Under the pieces are notes generated by a model. That model saw nothing but the letters and a program-made list of their open reading frames with translations, was not told the origin of the DNA and did no database searches. A program made the position numbers and the translations under genes. DNA of 64,000 nucleotides from a bacterium (lineage in GTDB: Bacteria; Bdellovibrionota; Bdellovibrionia; Bdellovibrionales; Bdellovibrionaceae): assembly GCA_019752925.1 (NCBI GenBank), contig JAIELP010000004.1, positions 62,001 to 126,000 on the forward strand, in the 5' to 3' direction. Numbering within the stretch: the first letter of the stretch is position 1; each line of letters opens with the position of its first letter. Shown here piece by piece: positions 46,365-54,854 of the stretch.

Positions 46365-46382
46365 ATATTGTCCTTGTCTGCC

Positions 46383-47717
46383 TTATGGATTAGCAGCTCT
46401 AGCTAATTTGTAATACATAAGTACCTGTAAAATCAAGCTTCTTGTTCGTTCACAGAACAAAATACTCTTTTTGTGTTTATCTCCATTATGCGATCTATTG
46501 ATGTGCATACAGCCGCCGCCACAAAGGAATCTGGCCCAGCAGGTGTTGCAATTATTTAATTCTATTAAAGATTTCGATAGCTTAGATAGCTTCTCATGGT
46601 CTAGCTGTTCATTGCTACCCACGGATTCCTCTTTTAAGTTGGCGTCCCAAACGCAGCTGTAGAGCTTGTTCTTAGCGTCTACCATTAGGTAGTTTTTTCC
46701 AGCACCGCAGAAGTTTTCGGTCTTTTGCTGGTTATCTAACATGTAAAAATAGTGATCTACAGACTTGATCTTACGTAGCTCTTTCTCGCCACCAGCGGTC
46801 CATGCATGCGCTAAAATCTTATTTAATCCTTCGATGTGTTTCTGTTGAACTGCTGGATCTTTTTCATCATTTGCAAAAACAAATTCGATAGAATCTGGAT
46901 TTAAACTTTTAAGGTAGATATAATTTTCGAAAACATTAGTATTAGTTGTTGAGGTAATAGCAGAAAAATTAATGCTAGAGATTTGTCCGCGATTCTTTTG
47001 AAGTTGAGCCAAGCCAATTAGGATTTTTTCTGTAGTGCTGCTGCCGTCTTTAGAGGGGCGAGCGATGTCGTTAGCTTCTTTGGTGCCATCAAAACTTATT
47101 GTTAAATCAACATTCATAGAGCGTAGAATCTCTAAAGTTTCATCTTTAATTAACGTGCCGTTAGTTACAATTTTAAACTTTGGCTTGATTTGGTATTTGC
47201 TAGATTCTGTTATTACGTACGCATTAATTGCTTTGATCGCTTTTGGGTGAAGAAGTGGCTCTCCACCAACAAATGAAATTGCAAATGTTTGTCCGGGCTT
47301 TACACTTGAAAGAAAATATTTAAGTTGAGGAAGAGTTTTTTCAACTGAAATTTGCGTAGTTGGGGTGCCGTAAGTTCCATCTCCACCGGCAGCGCAGTAT
47401 GCGCATTTTAAATTACAAATCTGATTTACGTTAAGTGTGATGCTGCGGATTCCGAACTCCATTTTGCCTGATTTTGCGTCGGGATTTAGTTCGCTATTCC
47501 ATTCGGCCAAAGCATTAAATGCGCTAGATTCTAAGTCTATTTTGTCTTTGGGAATTTCTCCGGTAAATACGCTGATTTCAGTCATTTTATCGAAGGTTTC
47601 TTGATCGATTTCAGCTACTTCAAGGTTCGAAGCATGGAACGCCGTTATGGTGTCGTTTAATACGACACCGGTGTCATTTTTGATCGCTATAATGTCTTTA
47701 AAGCGTCTTAATTGCAT
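46383..47717 (-). CDS. Radical SAM/SPASM peptide maturase-like enzyme
   Basis: 444 residues. Residues 1-90 form an N-terminal extension like the substrate-binding region of peptide maturases. The radical SAM cluster motif is C101-x3-C105-x2-C108 (ICNLKCAYC), followed by SFVGGEPLLHP. The SPASM domain is complete: C337, C355, then C390-x2-C393-x5-C399-x3-C403 and C422, enough for two auxiliary Fe-S clusters. SPASM enzymes of this form modify ribosomal peptides (thioether, C-C links) or mature sulfatases and quinoproteins; none of the latter substrates is encoded nearby, whereas a Cys-containing short peptide follows after 19 nt. An AGGA ribosome-binding site and a sigma-54 promoter precede it. 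Confidence 0.9.
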   Translation of the reverse strand: MQLRRFKDIIAIKNDTGVVLNDTITAFHASNLEVAEIDQETFDKMTEISVFTGEIPKDKIDLESSAFNALAEWNSELNPDAKSGKMEFGIRSITLNVNQICNLKCAYCAAGGDGTYGTPTTQISVEKTLPQLKYFLSSVKPGQTFAISFVGGEPLLHPKAIKAINAYVITESSKYQIKPKFKIVTNGTLIKDETLEILRSMNVDLTISFDGTKEANDIARPSKDGSSTTEKILIGLAQLQKNRGQISSINFSAITSTTNTNVFENYIYLKSLNPDSIEFVFANDEKDPAVQQKHIEGLNKILAHAWTAGGEKELRKIKSVDHYFYMLDNQQKTENFCGAGKNYLMVDAKNKLYSCVWDANLKEESVGSNEQLDHEKLSKLSKSLIELNNCNTCWARFLCGGGCMHINRSHNGDKHKKSILFCERTRSLILQVLMYYKLARAANP

Positions 47718-47750
47718 TTGGCGGTTTTTCCTAGTTTCTAAGAAGATAGG

Positions 47751-47766
47751 AGCAAAAAATTTGCCA
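47751..47766 (-). promoter_or_regulatory. Sigma-54 promoter of the radical SAM-peptide-kinase genes
   Basis: Read on the minus strand the sequence is TGGCAAATTTTTTGCT. It matches TGGCAC-N5-TTGCW at every conserved base but one (A for C at 47761), with exact GG-to-GC spacing. Transcription would begin about 12 nt on, near 47740, giving a leader of some 23 nt that contains the AGGA ribosome-binding site of the radical SAM gene. It lies in the 54-nt gap after the second kinase. Confidence 0.65.
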
Positions 47767-47771
47767 TGAAA

Positions 47772-49601
47772 TTAGGTGGCAAGTTGAAGCTTAATTGTCA
47801 CTCTTGAATACTCGTTTTCGGTAGATTCAATTTTCAAGTTACCACCCATTCGATCAATAGTTCGCTTGGCATGTAGAAGTCCAATTCCATTTCCTTTTTG
47901 GCCTAATTTAGTAGTGAATTGTTTTTGACCAAGTAATTTTAGTACGCTGTTAGGTATACCTGTTCCATTATCGTAAATTTCCAAAATGATCTTATTGTTT
48001 GAAATTTTTAATGAAACTTTTATTAATCGTGGTTTTTTGTTTTTTAGTGCGAAAATTGAATTATCAAATATATTGCTTAAGACTCTTTCTAACTCGATAG
48101 AGTGGGCCGAAGCGAATATTTTTGTAGAATTACTATTTAATATAAATTCAATTTCTGGGTCTAAGAATTGTTTTTCTGATATTAGTTTTGAAAGCATTTC
48201 ATGTAAATCAACATTATCAAACGTATTTTTGGATTGGTCTTTGGAAGTATATTTTGTAAGAATATTTTCAGCTGTTTCATCTATACGTTTTAAGGCGTTA
48301 TTTACTATTTCTTTGTGTTCAGGATTTTCGAATTTTGTACGACTGAGAATTAGGCCTATAGCACTTAATGGAGATCTGATATCATGTGCTACTTTTTCTG
48401 AAACGGATAAAAGTGCGTCAATTCTGGTGTCACTGATATCTTGTAACTTTTGTCGTTCTTTTTGTTTAAACATAGCAAGTAAGATCACAGGAACCGCTAT
48501 ATATTGAATAGAAATTAACATGATATACGTCGACGTCATATCCATGTAGTAACTTAAAGAACTGTACAATAAAATTTGAGAAAGAATAGCTAATGGTAGA
48601 ATTAGCAAAAAAATATAAAGTTTTTTTTGAGCACTGATTTCGATTAAAATGAGTAATATTAAAACTAAACTCAAAACGTAAAGTATATATTTACCGTTTA
48701 TATATTTAATATAATCACCAGTTTGAAGAGTACTGATTTGATTAGCCAGAATATGATGCAGAGGGGTGAGGCTATCGTTTAAGTTGGAAGATGCTAAAGG
48801 TTTGCCGAACAAATTTAGTGGATTTTCGGAAGCCATAAAACTAAACTCATCAACCCTTCCAAGTACGACAACTTTTTCTTTTAAGGCATTAGGATTAATA
48901 TTTCCAACTATTACTTTTTCTGCTTCTAAAGCGTTAAATTGTGCTGATTTATAAAATTTGTTAAATAGTTGAAGTGTATTCATTCTTTCAAATGCATATT
49001 GAAAATTGCTTATTGGAAGGATCTTTAAACCCATTTCCTCCAATGTAGTGTGTAGTGTAGTATTGTTTGATTCTCCGAAAAACTGTAAAAGCATTCGTCT
49101 TGGTGAGGCATAAGTATCATTATCATCCGTGGTGAATGTTGAAGGGTAGCTAGGCTCATAGTCGGAGAATACGGAATCCTCGTAAAATTTTATCTTACCA
49201 GATCGCGATTTTGTATATTTGCTTAGGTAGATATTATTTGTTTTTAAGAATTGATATAATTTTTTTCTTTCATCAAGGGAATCTGTGAAATCTATCGGTT
49301 CTATGTTTAGTAATATGGCTTGAGGATCATATTTTTTTAAGGCTAATATAAGTTTTTCAATTTCTGTAAATCTTAGGGGTGATGAAAAATTAATCGTATT
49401 GCTGTCAATATCGACTATTGCGATTTGGCTTGATATTGTTGAGTTTATTGGTGAGTTAAAAAACTGTAAGAAATCTCTTGCGAAAATATCTACCGGTTTT
49501 GAATATACATTGCTGAAGACGTAGCTAGTTATGCACAAGGCAAGTATTAATGATGCTTTTGAGGCATTTTTTTTAAAAAATGAATAAATCCTACTCCCCA
49601 T
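47772..49601 (-). CDS. CHASE2-domain sensor histidine kinase (upstream of the radical SAM gene)
   Basis: 609 residues. Layout parallels the kinase at 44340: an N-terminal membrane segment (17-31), a CHASE2 domain (IAIVDIDSNTINFSSPLRF at 60 to KVVVLGRVDEFSFMAS at 243-258), three membrane segments (about 303-377), and a kinase core with VAHDIRSPLSAI (His406), NIFDNSIFALK, EIYDNGTGIP and GNGIGLLHAKRTI. The two kinases share architecture but little sequence. Its start overlaps the stop of the YkgJ-type gene by 11 nt. Confidence 0.88.
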   Translation of the reverse strand: MGSRIYSFFKKNASKASLILALCITSYVFSNVYSKPVDIFARDFLQFFNSPINSTISSQIAIVDIDSNTINFSSPLRFTEIEKLILALKKYDPQAILLNIEPIDFTDSLDERKKLYQFLKTNNIYLSKYTKSRSGKIKFYEDSVFSDYEPSYPSTFTTDDNDTYASPRRMLLQFFGESNNTTLHTTLEEMGLKILPISNFQYAFERMNTLQLFNKFYKSAQFNALEAEKVIVGNINPNALKEKVVVLGRVDEFSFMASENPLNLFGKPLASSNLNDSLTPLHHILANQISTLQTGDYIKYINGKYILYVLSLVLILLILIEISAQKKLYIFLLILPLAILSQILLYSSLSYYMDMTSTYIMLISIQYIAVPVILLAMFKQKERQKLQDISDTRIDALLSVSEKVAHDIRSPLSAIGLILSRTKFENPEHKEIVNNALKRIDETAENILTKYTSKDQSKNTFDNVDLHEMLSKLISEKQFLDPEIEFILNSNSTKIFASAHSIELERVLSNIFDNSIFALKNKKPRLIKVSLKISNNKIILEIYDNGTGIPNSVLKLLGQKQFTTKLGQKGNGIGLLHAKRTIDRMGGNLKIESTENEYSRVTIKLQLAT

Positions 49602-50049
49602 TCAACAACTTCCGCTCATTCTCCCTATCCTTTGCAACAATCGCATCAATCTCATCTTTACTCCAGAGCTTCCCTTTTCCGACTCCCGGACAAAACGATG
49701 CTACTTCGGATTTCCATGCTTTGGCGTTCATCACTTCAGGCCAAAAAGGCCATGTACGGCATTGGTTGGGGCGGGCTTCGTAAACTGAGCAGCGTTTGCT
49801 TTTTAAGAACATGCAGTCGGTGTTTTTTTTGTCTTCTTTTAAATGCCAAATGCCATTGGTTTGGTCGCAGTATTTCTTTTTAAACTCGCCAATGCCAATA
49901 CCTAGGTGCTTGGCAAAGCGGGCGCGATCTTCTTTGGTTAAAAATACAAAGCCAAATTCGCCGTGCGAGGTACAGCATTTACCTGATCCTTGGCACTCAA
50001 ACTTTAAACCTTGCTCATAAAATAAATCTTTTTTGGTGTTTTCTGGCAT
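49591..50049 (-). CDS. YkgJ-family Cys-cluster protein
   Basis: 152 residues with the YkgJ pattern of Cys residues: CQGSGKCC near the N-terminus, then KYCDQ, CMFLKSKRC, RPNQCRTWPFWP and FCPGVG. The family is thought to bind a metal or Fe-S cluster; function is unproven. It is the first gene of the apparent operon with two CHASE2 kinases, the radical SAM enzyme and the peptide, and is divergent from the polyprenyl synthase gene. Confidence 0.8.
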   Translation of the reverse strand: MPENTKKDLFYEQGLKFECQGSGKCCTSHGEFGFVFLTKEDRARFAKHLGIGIGEFKKKYCDQTNGIWHLKEDKKNTDCMFLKSKRCSVYEARPNQCRTWPFWPEVMNAKAWKSEVASFCPGVGKGKLWSKDEIDAIVAKDRENERKLLNGE

Positions 50050-50065
50050 GTTTGTATCTTATGCC

Positions 50066-50083
50066 TGAGTCGGCCTTGACTCA
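50066..50083. promoter_or_regulatory. Possible operator dyad in the ykgJ/prenyl divergent region
   Basis: TGAGTC (50066-50071) and GACTCA (50078-50083) with a 6-nt spacer lie in the 67-nt divergent gap. It could serve both promoters; a dyad this short may also be chance. Confidence 0.25.
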
Positions 50084-50116
50084 AGCTTAAGAATTAACAA
50101 AACTAGCACTATTGTT

Positions 50117-51076
50117 ATGAATTACAAAATATACTCTCCGCAGGATTTTCCGGCCTATTTACCAAAGCTTAATATGCTTTTTGATGATTTATTTTCAGGC
50201 GGTAAAGGTTTTAGATCAAAACTTATAGGCTTTGTGTCTGAACCCCTGTCAGTTGCACATTCAACGCAAAATTTATTAGCACAAACTATCGAGTTTATTC
50301 ATAACGCTTCTTTACTGCACGACGATTTGGTCGATAGATCACACCTCCGCCGCGGTAAAAAAACCGCATGGCTTAAATACACACCCGAGTACGCCGTACT
50401 TTCCGGCGATTACCTTTTAGCCCGCGTAATGGTGAACCTTTCGCATTTTGGTAATATCAAGCTGGTGCAATACACCTCAGAAATGATTTCAGATTTACTA
50501 GAAGGCGAGTGGTTGCAGGATTCTGTGGTGGGCGATTACTTCGTTACGCTTGAGCAGTTGGACCGCATTCATAACTTAAAGACTGCGTCGCTGTTTAAGT
50601 GGTGCTTACGTGCTCCGTTTATCGCGCAAGAAAACTACGATAAAGAATTGCATTTTATTTTAAACGAAATGGGTTCAATTTTAGGTCAGCTCTTCCAACG
50701 CAGCGACGACTTACTCGATTACGACATCCGTAACGACGAAGGCAAAGCCGTACTGGGAGATCTTAAATCCGGTTACTTAAATTCATTCGGTGCCTTTATG
50801 ACGAGCGGAATGACTAAAGCTCAGCTCGATCACGTTATTAAATCCACCACTATTTCAGAGCTGTATTTAGCGTTTTCAAATAATCCGGAAGCCGGCAAAA
50901 AAGCCTTCACCGCTAAAGTTGAAGAGTTTGACCACATCAATACAAAGCTAATTGATTTATATAACCACCATTTAGAAAATTTAGACAAACTTTTAAAACC
51001 AGAACAAAAAGCTTTAATTAAAAACTTAAAACCTTTAACTGAAGTTCTTTACTGGCGCAGAAAGCCTTCTGCCTAA
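50117..51076 (+). CDS. Polyprenyl diphosphate synthase
   Basis: 319 residues of the trans-isoprenyl synthase fold. The two Asp-rich motifs are in LLHDDLVDRSHLRRGKKTAW and QRSDDLLDYDIRN. It elongates allylic diphosphates with isopentenyl diphosphate; the chain length is not readable. The gene is followed without gap by a UbiA-type prenyltransferase, so it probably supplies the tail for a quinone. Confidence 0.88.
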   Translation: MNYKIYSPQDFPAYLPKLNMLFDDLFSGGKGFRSKLIGFVSEPLSVAHSTQNLLAQTIEFIHNASLLHDDLVDRSHLRRGKKTAWLKYTPEYAVLSGDYLLARVMVNLSHFGNIKLVQYTSEMISDLLEGEWLQDSVVGDYFVTLEQLDRIHNLKTASLFKWCLRAPFIAQENYDKELHFILNEMGSILGQLFQRSDDLLDYDIRNDEGKAVLGDLKSGYLNSFGAFMTSGMTKAQLDHVIKSTTISELYLAFSNNPEAGKKAFTAKVEEFDHINTKLIDLYNHHLENLDKLLKPEQKALIKNLKPLTEVLYWRRKPSA

Positions 51077-52156
51077 ATGCCTACTCAGTACATCACTCTT
51101 AAAAAGAATGATCCTGATTTTTTAAATCACCTGTGGGGCAGTAAAGAATCAAACCAAAGAGCTATTCCGGTTAAAACCTACAACCTAGGCACCGAAGAAG
51201 AATCCGTTACTTTTGAATTAAAAGAAATTTCAAAAATTCAGAAGCCTTCAAAACTTAAAGTAGTGGCTTCGTTAGTAAAACTTAAAAGTTTTATTTTAAT
51301 TTTATTTCCATTGTTTTTTGTTTTAGCTAAAAACTCAGTAGATAACCGCTTTTTTGACCCACATTCAATGTTGTTGGTTTCCATCGCAACTTTATTACTG
51401 TTTGCAGGTTTAAATATCCGTAACGATGTTTACGATCATATTTCCGGCTTTGACCGAGTTAATTTAGATTCTACCCGCAAACCTATCAGATTAGGCTGGA
51501 TCAGCGCTCATAAAGCCTCAAGAATTTCACTTTGGTTAATTTTAGCTTCGGCTATTTTAGTTTTACCAGTGGCTCTTGTGCAAATAGAGCTTCCGCGAGT
51601 TATTGCAGTTGCACTAATTTTATTTTTTGCCGGACGCTTTGCTAAAGATAACTCCTACAAAAACCAGCACTTCGGCGAATTTATTTTATTTATGTTGATT
51701 GGTCCGGCTTTAGTATCAGGTTACCAAGTGGCTTTAGGCTCTGGGGTAGATACCGAAGTTTTAGCTTTCGGCGTGTTGTGGGGCTTTGCCGTTTTATATT
51801 TAATTCAGGTGAATAATTTTTCGCATATTATGACCTCATCGCAGTCGGGTATACGTAACAGCATGACTAAGCTGGGTTTTGACTGGTCACAAAAGTTTTT
51901 ACTCATTGGCTGGGTTGTGTTTATCGGGCTATGGGTTTTATTTCATTACTTTTATTCAAGCACATTCTGGGCGGTGTTTGGCAGCCTATTATTAATTTTT
52001 TGGTCCATTCCTATGTTCATGAAAATTTCAAATATCAAAAGCCCAATGGGTTCAGGTTTGCAAACCGTTCGTAAAGAGGCTTATAAAACTTTTATCATGA
52101 TGGTTTTTATATTTTTTATGGAAATCCTCTGGGCGTTGTGGGCCGACATCATTTGA
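51077..52156 (+). CDS. UbiA-family prenyltransferase
   Basis: 359 residues. After a ~70-residue soluble N-terminal part come about eight membrane segments. The first Asp motif is NIRNDVYDHISGFDRVNLDSTRKPI (NDxxD), the second lies near FAKDNSYKNQ. The enzyme joins a polyprenyl chain to an aromatic ring, as in menaquinone or ubiquinone synthesis (MenA/UbiA class). Starts right after the polyprenyl synthase stop; the N-terminal extension is unusual. Confidence 0.82.
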   Translation: MPTQYITLKKNDPDFLNHLWGSKESNQRAIPVKTYNLGTEEESVTFELKEISKIQKPSKLKVVASLVKLKSFILILFPLFFVLAKNSVDNRFFDPHSMLLVSIATLLLFAGLNIRNDVYDHISGFDRVNLDSTRKPIRLGWISAHKASRISLWLILASAILVLPVALVQIELPRVIAVALILFFAGRFAKDNSYKNQHFGEFILFMLIGPALVSGYQVALGSGVDTEVLAFGVLWGFAVLYLIQVNNFSHIMTSSQSGIRNSMTKLGFDWSQKFLLIGWVVFIGLWVLFHYFYSSTFWAVFGSLLLIFWSIPMFMKISNIKSPMGSGLQTVRKEAYKTFIMMVFIFFMEILWALWADII

Positions 52157-52884
52157 GCTCACAAATTAATTTTACCAATGTAAACACCACCCAAGCAGCA
52201 CAAACCGCAAAGCAGTGGACTGAATTTTTGTTACATAATAATTTTAATGCCGGTTTTATTCGAGAAATCGACATGTCTGCAAACTGTCCGGCAATTTTTG
52301 ATAACGATGGAAATAAGTTCTGTATCAATTTTGTAGATAACAAACAAAATTATCACAAAAAAAAGGCCGGCATTAAAAGTGAACTCATTTCTAAAGCGCT
52401 GGGTACGGGCCGCTACGGGCTTAAAGTTTTAGATTTAAGCGCAGGGCTTGGTATAGACAGTGTTTTTTTAGCTCAGCTGGGTTACGAAGTTACAGCTCTT
52501 GAGCGTAATCCCTTAATTTACTTAGCTCTGAATGAAGCCGCACAACACGCAGCTGATAACGGAATGAGTTTAAACTTAAAATTTGAATTCGGCGATTCGT
52601 TAAATTATTTACTACAAAATAAAAACAAGACTGATGTCATTTATTTTGATCCCATGTTTCCAGAAAAAACAAAATCAGCCCTACCAAGGCAAGAAATGGT
52701 ATTTTTCAGAAACTTAGTAGGTAGCGACGACGACGCCGCACAGGTGCTAGAGGCCGCAATGAGTTTTAATGGAGCAAAAAGGGTAGTGGTTAAGCGTCCA
52801 ATCAAAGCGCCACAGCTACTAAACCCCCACTCAAGTACCGAAGGTAAATTAATTCGATTTGATATTTACGGAGTTAGATTATGA
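52153..52884 (+). CDS. rsmJ: 16S rRNA methyltransferase RsmJ-type
   Basis: About 243 residues from a TTG at 52153 that overlaps the upstream TGA (TTGA); a GTG at 52138 is an alternative. SAM motif I is VLDLSAGLGIDSVFLAQLGYEVTALERNP. The catalytic DPMF motif sits in VIYFDPMFPEKTKSALPRQEM, and KRVVVKRPIKAP closes the fold; all three are specific for RsmJ, which makes m2G1516 in E. coli 16S rRNA. Last residues overlap the next ATG. Confidence 0.88.
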   Translation: MSSQINFTNVNTTQAAQTAKQWTEFLLHNNFNAGFIREIDMSANCPAIFDNDGNKFCINFVDNKQNYHKKKAGIKSELISKALGTGRYGLKVLDLSAGLGIDSVFLAQLGYEVTALERNPLIYLALNEAAQHAADNGMSLNLKFEFGDSLNYLLQNKNKTDVIYFDPMFPEKTKSALPRQEMVFFRNLVGSDDDAAQVLEAAMSFNGAKRVVVKRPIKAPQLLNPHSSTEGKLIRFDIYGVRL

Positions 52885-53840
52885 GTAATATAAAACAGAC
52901 TGTTCAACAAATCATAAACGCTGTTAAAGACACAATGCTTTCGTACACACCCGCACGCAGCCAGCTTGAAGGCATTATAAAGTACGATTTTAAAATCGGC
53001 GACGCGCGCACCAACTTAATGCAACTGTGTTTTTCAAATATAGCCATGTGGCCATTAATTTTTATTATTGCGACCATTGCGTTTGATCCTTTTAAAAACT
53101 CATGGTCGCTGGTGCAGCTTTTATCTTTTGAAAATCCAATCGTATTATTTTTATTAGATGGCCGTTTAACAGCTATGATTACATTTTTTGTAATATTTTT
53201 TGTGCTAGAATGGCTTATCCGTAAAGAATATATTTTAATTGCCCTTGTGTTTTACTTTTTAAACCGACAAGAGCTTCATATTAACTTAGCAACAATTGCC
53301 ATATTGGCTATTTACTTGTCACGTATTAGCTATTTATGGTGGTTATCAGCTGATGTGGAAAGCGAAACTAAAAAAATATGGAAAGCCGTTAGTGTTCTGC
53401 AATTTGTAGCGTGGATTGTTTCATCGGTGTTTATTTTAAATGCGCTCGATTACGCTCAGATTAATTATTTATTCAATCAAGGTTCAAGCTTAAACCGCTA
53501 CGACTTTTTATGGTTTGCCATTATTCTTCATATGGCGTGTAGTCATTTATTTTTATGTTTCTGGGGGCACTTTTACTTTAAAAAAACAGTGGAACCTTCG
53601 TATTTACCAACTTATTTTTCGACGGCTAACTGGATTTTGCGATTTAACATGAGTTACTATTTGCAAAAACTACTTAAAACTCAAATTAACTCACAAATTG
53701 AAAAGCATACACAAAGCCAGAAGCAGTTTGATGAGCTTAAGATTGCGAGCCCGGGGCTTGTGAAGCTTTCGGTGGAGAGTGTGCTAAAAAAAGAAACCGG
53801 CTTTTTAAAAGAAGCCGGTTTAAGATTGTCTAAAATATAA
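52881..53840 (+). CDS. Multi-spanning membrane protein of unknown function
   Basis: 319 residues with about six hydrophobic segments between residues 50 and 245 (for example WPLIFIIATIAFDP and MITFFVIFFVLEWLI) and a soluble C-terminal tail with coiled-coil character. No family is recognised. It overlaps rsmJ by 4 nt. The last ~10 codons also encode, on the other strand, the terminator of the small gene at 53900-54025. Confidence 0.7.
   Translation: MSNIKQTVQQIINAVKDTMLSYTPARSQLEGIIKYDFKIGDARTNLMQLCFSNIAMWPLIFIIATIAFDPFKNSWSLVQLLSFENPIVLFLLDGRLTAMITFFVIFFVLEWLIRKEYILIALVFYFLNRQELHINLATIAILAIYLSRISYLWWLSADVESETKKIWKAVSVLQFVAWIVSSVFILNALDYAQINYLFNQGSSLNRYDFLWFAIILHMACSHLFLCFWGHFYFKKTVEPSYLPTYFSTANWILRFNMSYYLQKLLKTQINSQIEKHTQSQKQFDELKIASPGLVKLSVESVLKKETGFLKEAGLRLSKI
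53785..53821 (-). terminator. Rho-independent terminator on the minus strand, inside the 3' end of the + gene
   Basis: AAACCGGCTT and AAGCCGGTTT form a perfect 10-bp stem; on the minus strand the stem is followed by TC and seven T residues. The plus strand has no T-run after it, so it serves transcripts coming from 54025 downward. Confidence 0.8.
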
Positions 53841-53899
53841 AGCCCAGAGCTATATTTTTTAGTTTATTGTAGAAGTTATCGGGCAGCTCTAATCGCTGC

Positions 53900-54025
53900 C
53901 TATGTGGCTGATTCAAAATAAATCTCCCAATCATCCGAATATTGAAAGCGGCATGTTGTTGCAGGTTTTAGAGAGCTAAAACTATCAGAGCTTTTTAAGT
54001 TTTTGAAATTAACTTGTGTCATCAT
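53900..54025 (-). CDS. Small protein, 41 residues, own transcription unit
   Basis: Opens with two ATG codons (54025, 54022) after GAGAGG and ends at TAG (53900-53902). Composition: Ser/Thr-rich with one Cys (KPATTCRFQYSDDWEIYF in the second half). No homologue is recognised. A GGCAGC/GCTGCC hairpin (53882-53900) and a strong minus-strand terminator (53785-53821) follow, which supports transcription. The 5' side has a 7-bp dyad ATGAGAA/TTCTCAT (54047-54066) and TTGACT (54074-54069), possibly promoter elements. The 375-nt gap is otherwise AT-rich. Confidence 0.5.
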   Translation of the reverse strand: MMTQVNFKNLKSSDSFSSLKPATTCRFQYSDDWEIYFESAT

Positions 54026-54185
54026 AACGCCTCTCTTTGTTGGTGTATGAGAATTTATCTTCTCATGTAGTCAATGTAGTCTAGAATTTTTCATAATTGA
54101 AATTCGAAATTTCGGGGTTAACAATTAGTTTTTGTTATGTCATTTTTTGAGCGTTTTTTAAGAATTATTGTTTTTTGTGATTACT

Positions 54186-54201
54186 TGGTAATCAAATTGC
54201 A
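54186..54201 (+). promoter_or_regulatory. Sigma-54-like promoter before a lipoprotein gene
   Basis: TGGTAA-N5-TTGCA keeps GG and GC ten bases apart and matches the consensus except at two positions (T for C, A for C). The GC-to-ATG distance (16 nt) is exactly the same as at the flagellar operon promoter 73-88, again giving an almost leaderless mRNA. Confidence 0.4.
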
Positions 54202-54215
54202 ATCCGTTTGAGTTT

Positions 54216-54785
54216 ATGAAACTTACTCAACTACAAACAAAGCTGCTTTTTGTATTAAGTACATTATTTTTATGGAGCTGCTGCCCTAAGGGTGGAGTAG
54301 ATCGCAGTTTTACCGTTCAGCAGTTTTCAGTAGCTGTTGACTATTACTCGCAAGGCGAACCCATACAGGCGCAATTGGTGCCAAAATCGGACACCGCTGT
54401 TGAAATATTTGACGCCGAAAACCAGTCCGCAAAACATTTACGCGTAGAGTATGAAGATAAAGTTCCTAACCGAGTTATTTATTATTTTTCTGAAAGTTGG
54501 ACTCCTGAAAAACTTAAAACCCTTAACCTTAAATATGGAAATTTCCAGTACAGCAATGTTGATTTTAATATGATTGCAAAAACCGAATACCTACGCGAAG
54601 CCATGCCTTTAAAAACATACTATAAATTGCCGATTCAGTCTAAATTACTACAACAAGTAGAATGCTTTGCGCAGGCGGTGGCATCATTAGTTGTTTCAAG
54701 AGCGCATGCACTCAGTTGTCCGACAAGCGAAAGCTCAATGGTGAGCTTCAGACCTGGCACTTTACTAGAGCTTCATTTGAACTAG
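54216..54785 (+). CDS. Lipoprotein of unknown function
   Basis: 189 residues. A lipoprotein signal ends at LFLWSC with a second Cys directly after. The mature part has no recognised domain; strands such as SFTVQQFSVAVDYYSQGEPIQAQLVP suggest a beta fold. There is no Shine-Dalgarno before the ATG. The gene stands alone. Confidence 0.65.
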   Translation: MKLTQLQTKLLFVLSTLFLWSCCPKGGVDRSFTVQQFSVAVDYYSQGEPIQAQLVPKSDTAVEIFDAENQSAKHLRVEYEDKVPNRVIYYFSESWTPEKLKTLNLKYGNFQYSNVDFNMIAKTEYLREAMPLKTYYKLPIQSKLLQQVECFAQAVASLVVSRAHALSCPTSESSMVSFRPGTLLELHLN

Positions 54786-54854
54786 TGTCGTTTCATTGCA
54801 ACAAGCGCAAAGCTAGGACTTGACCCAAACAGCAGCAACCTACAGACTTATTGC

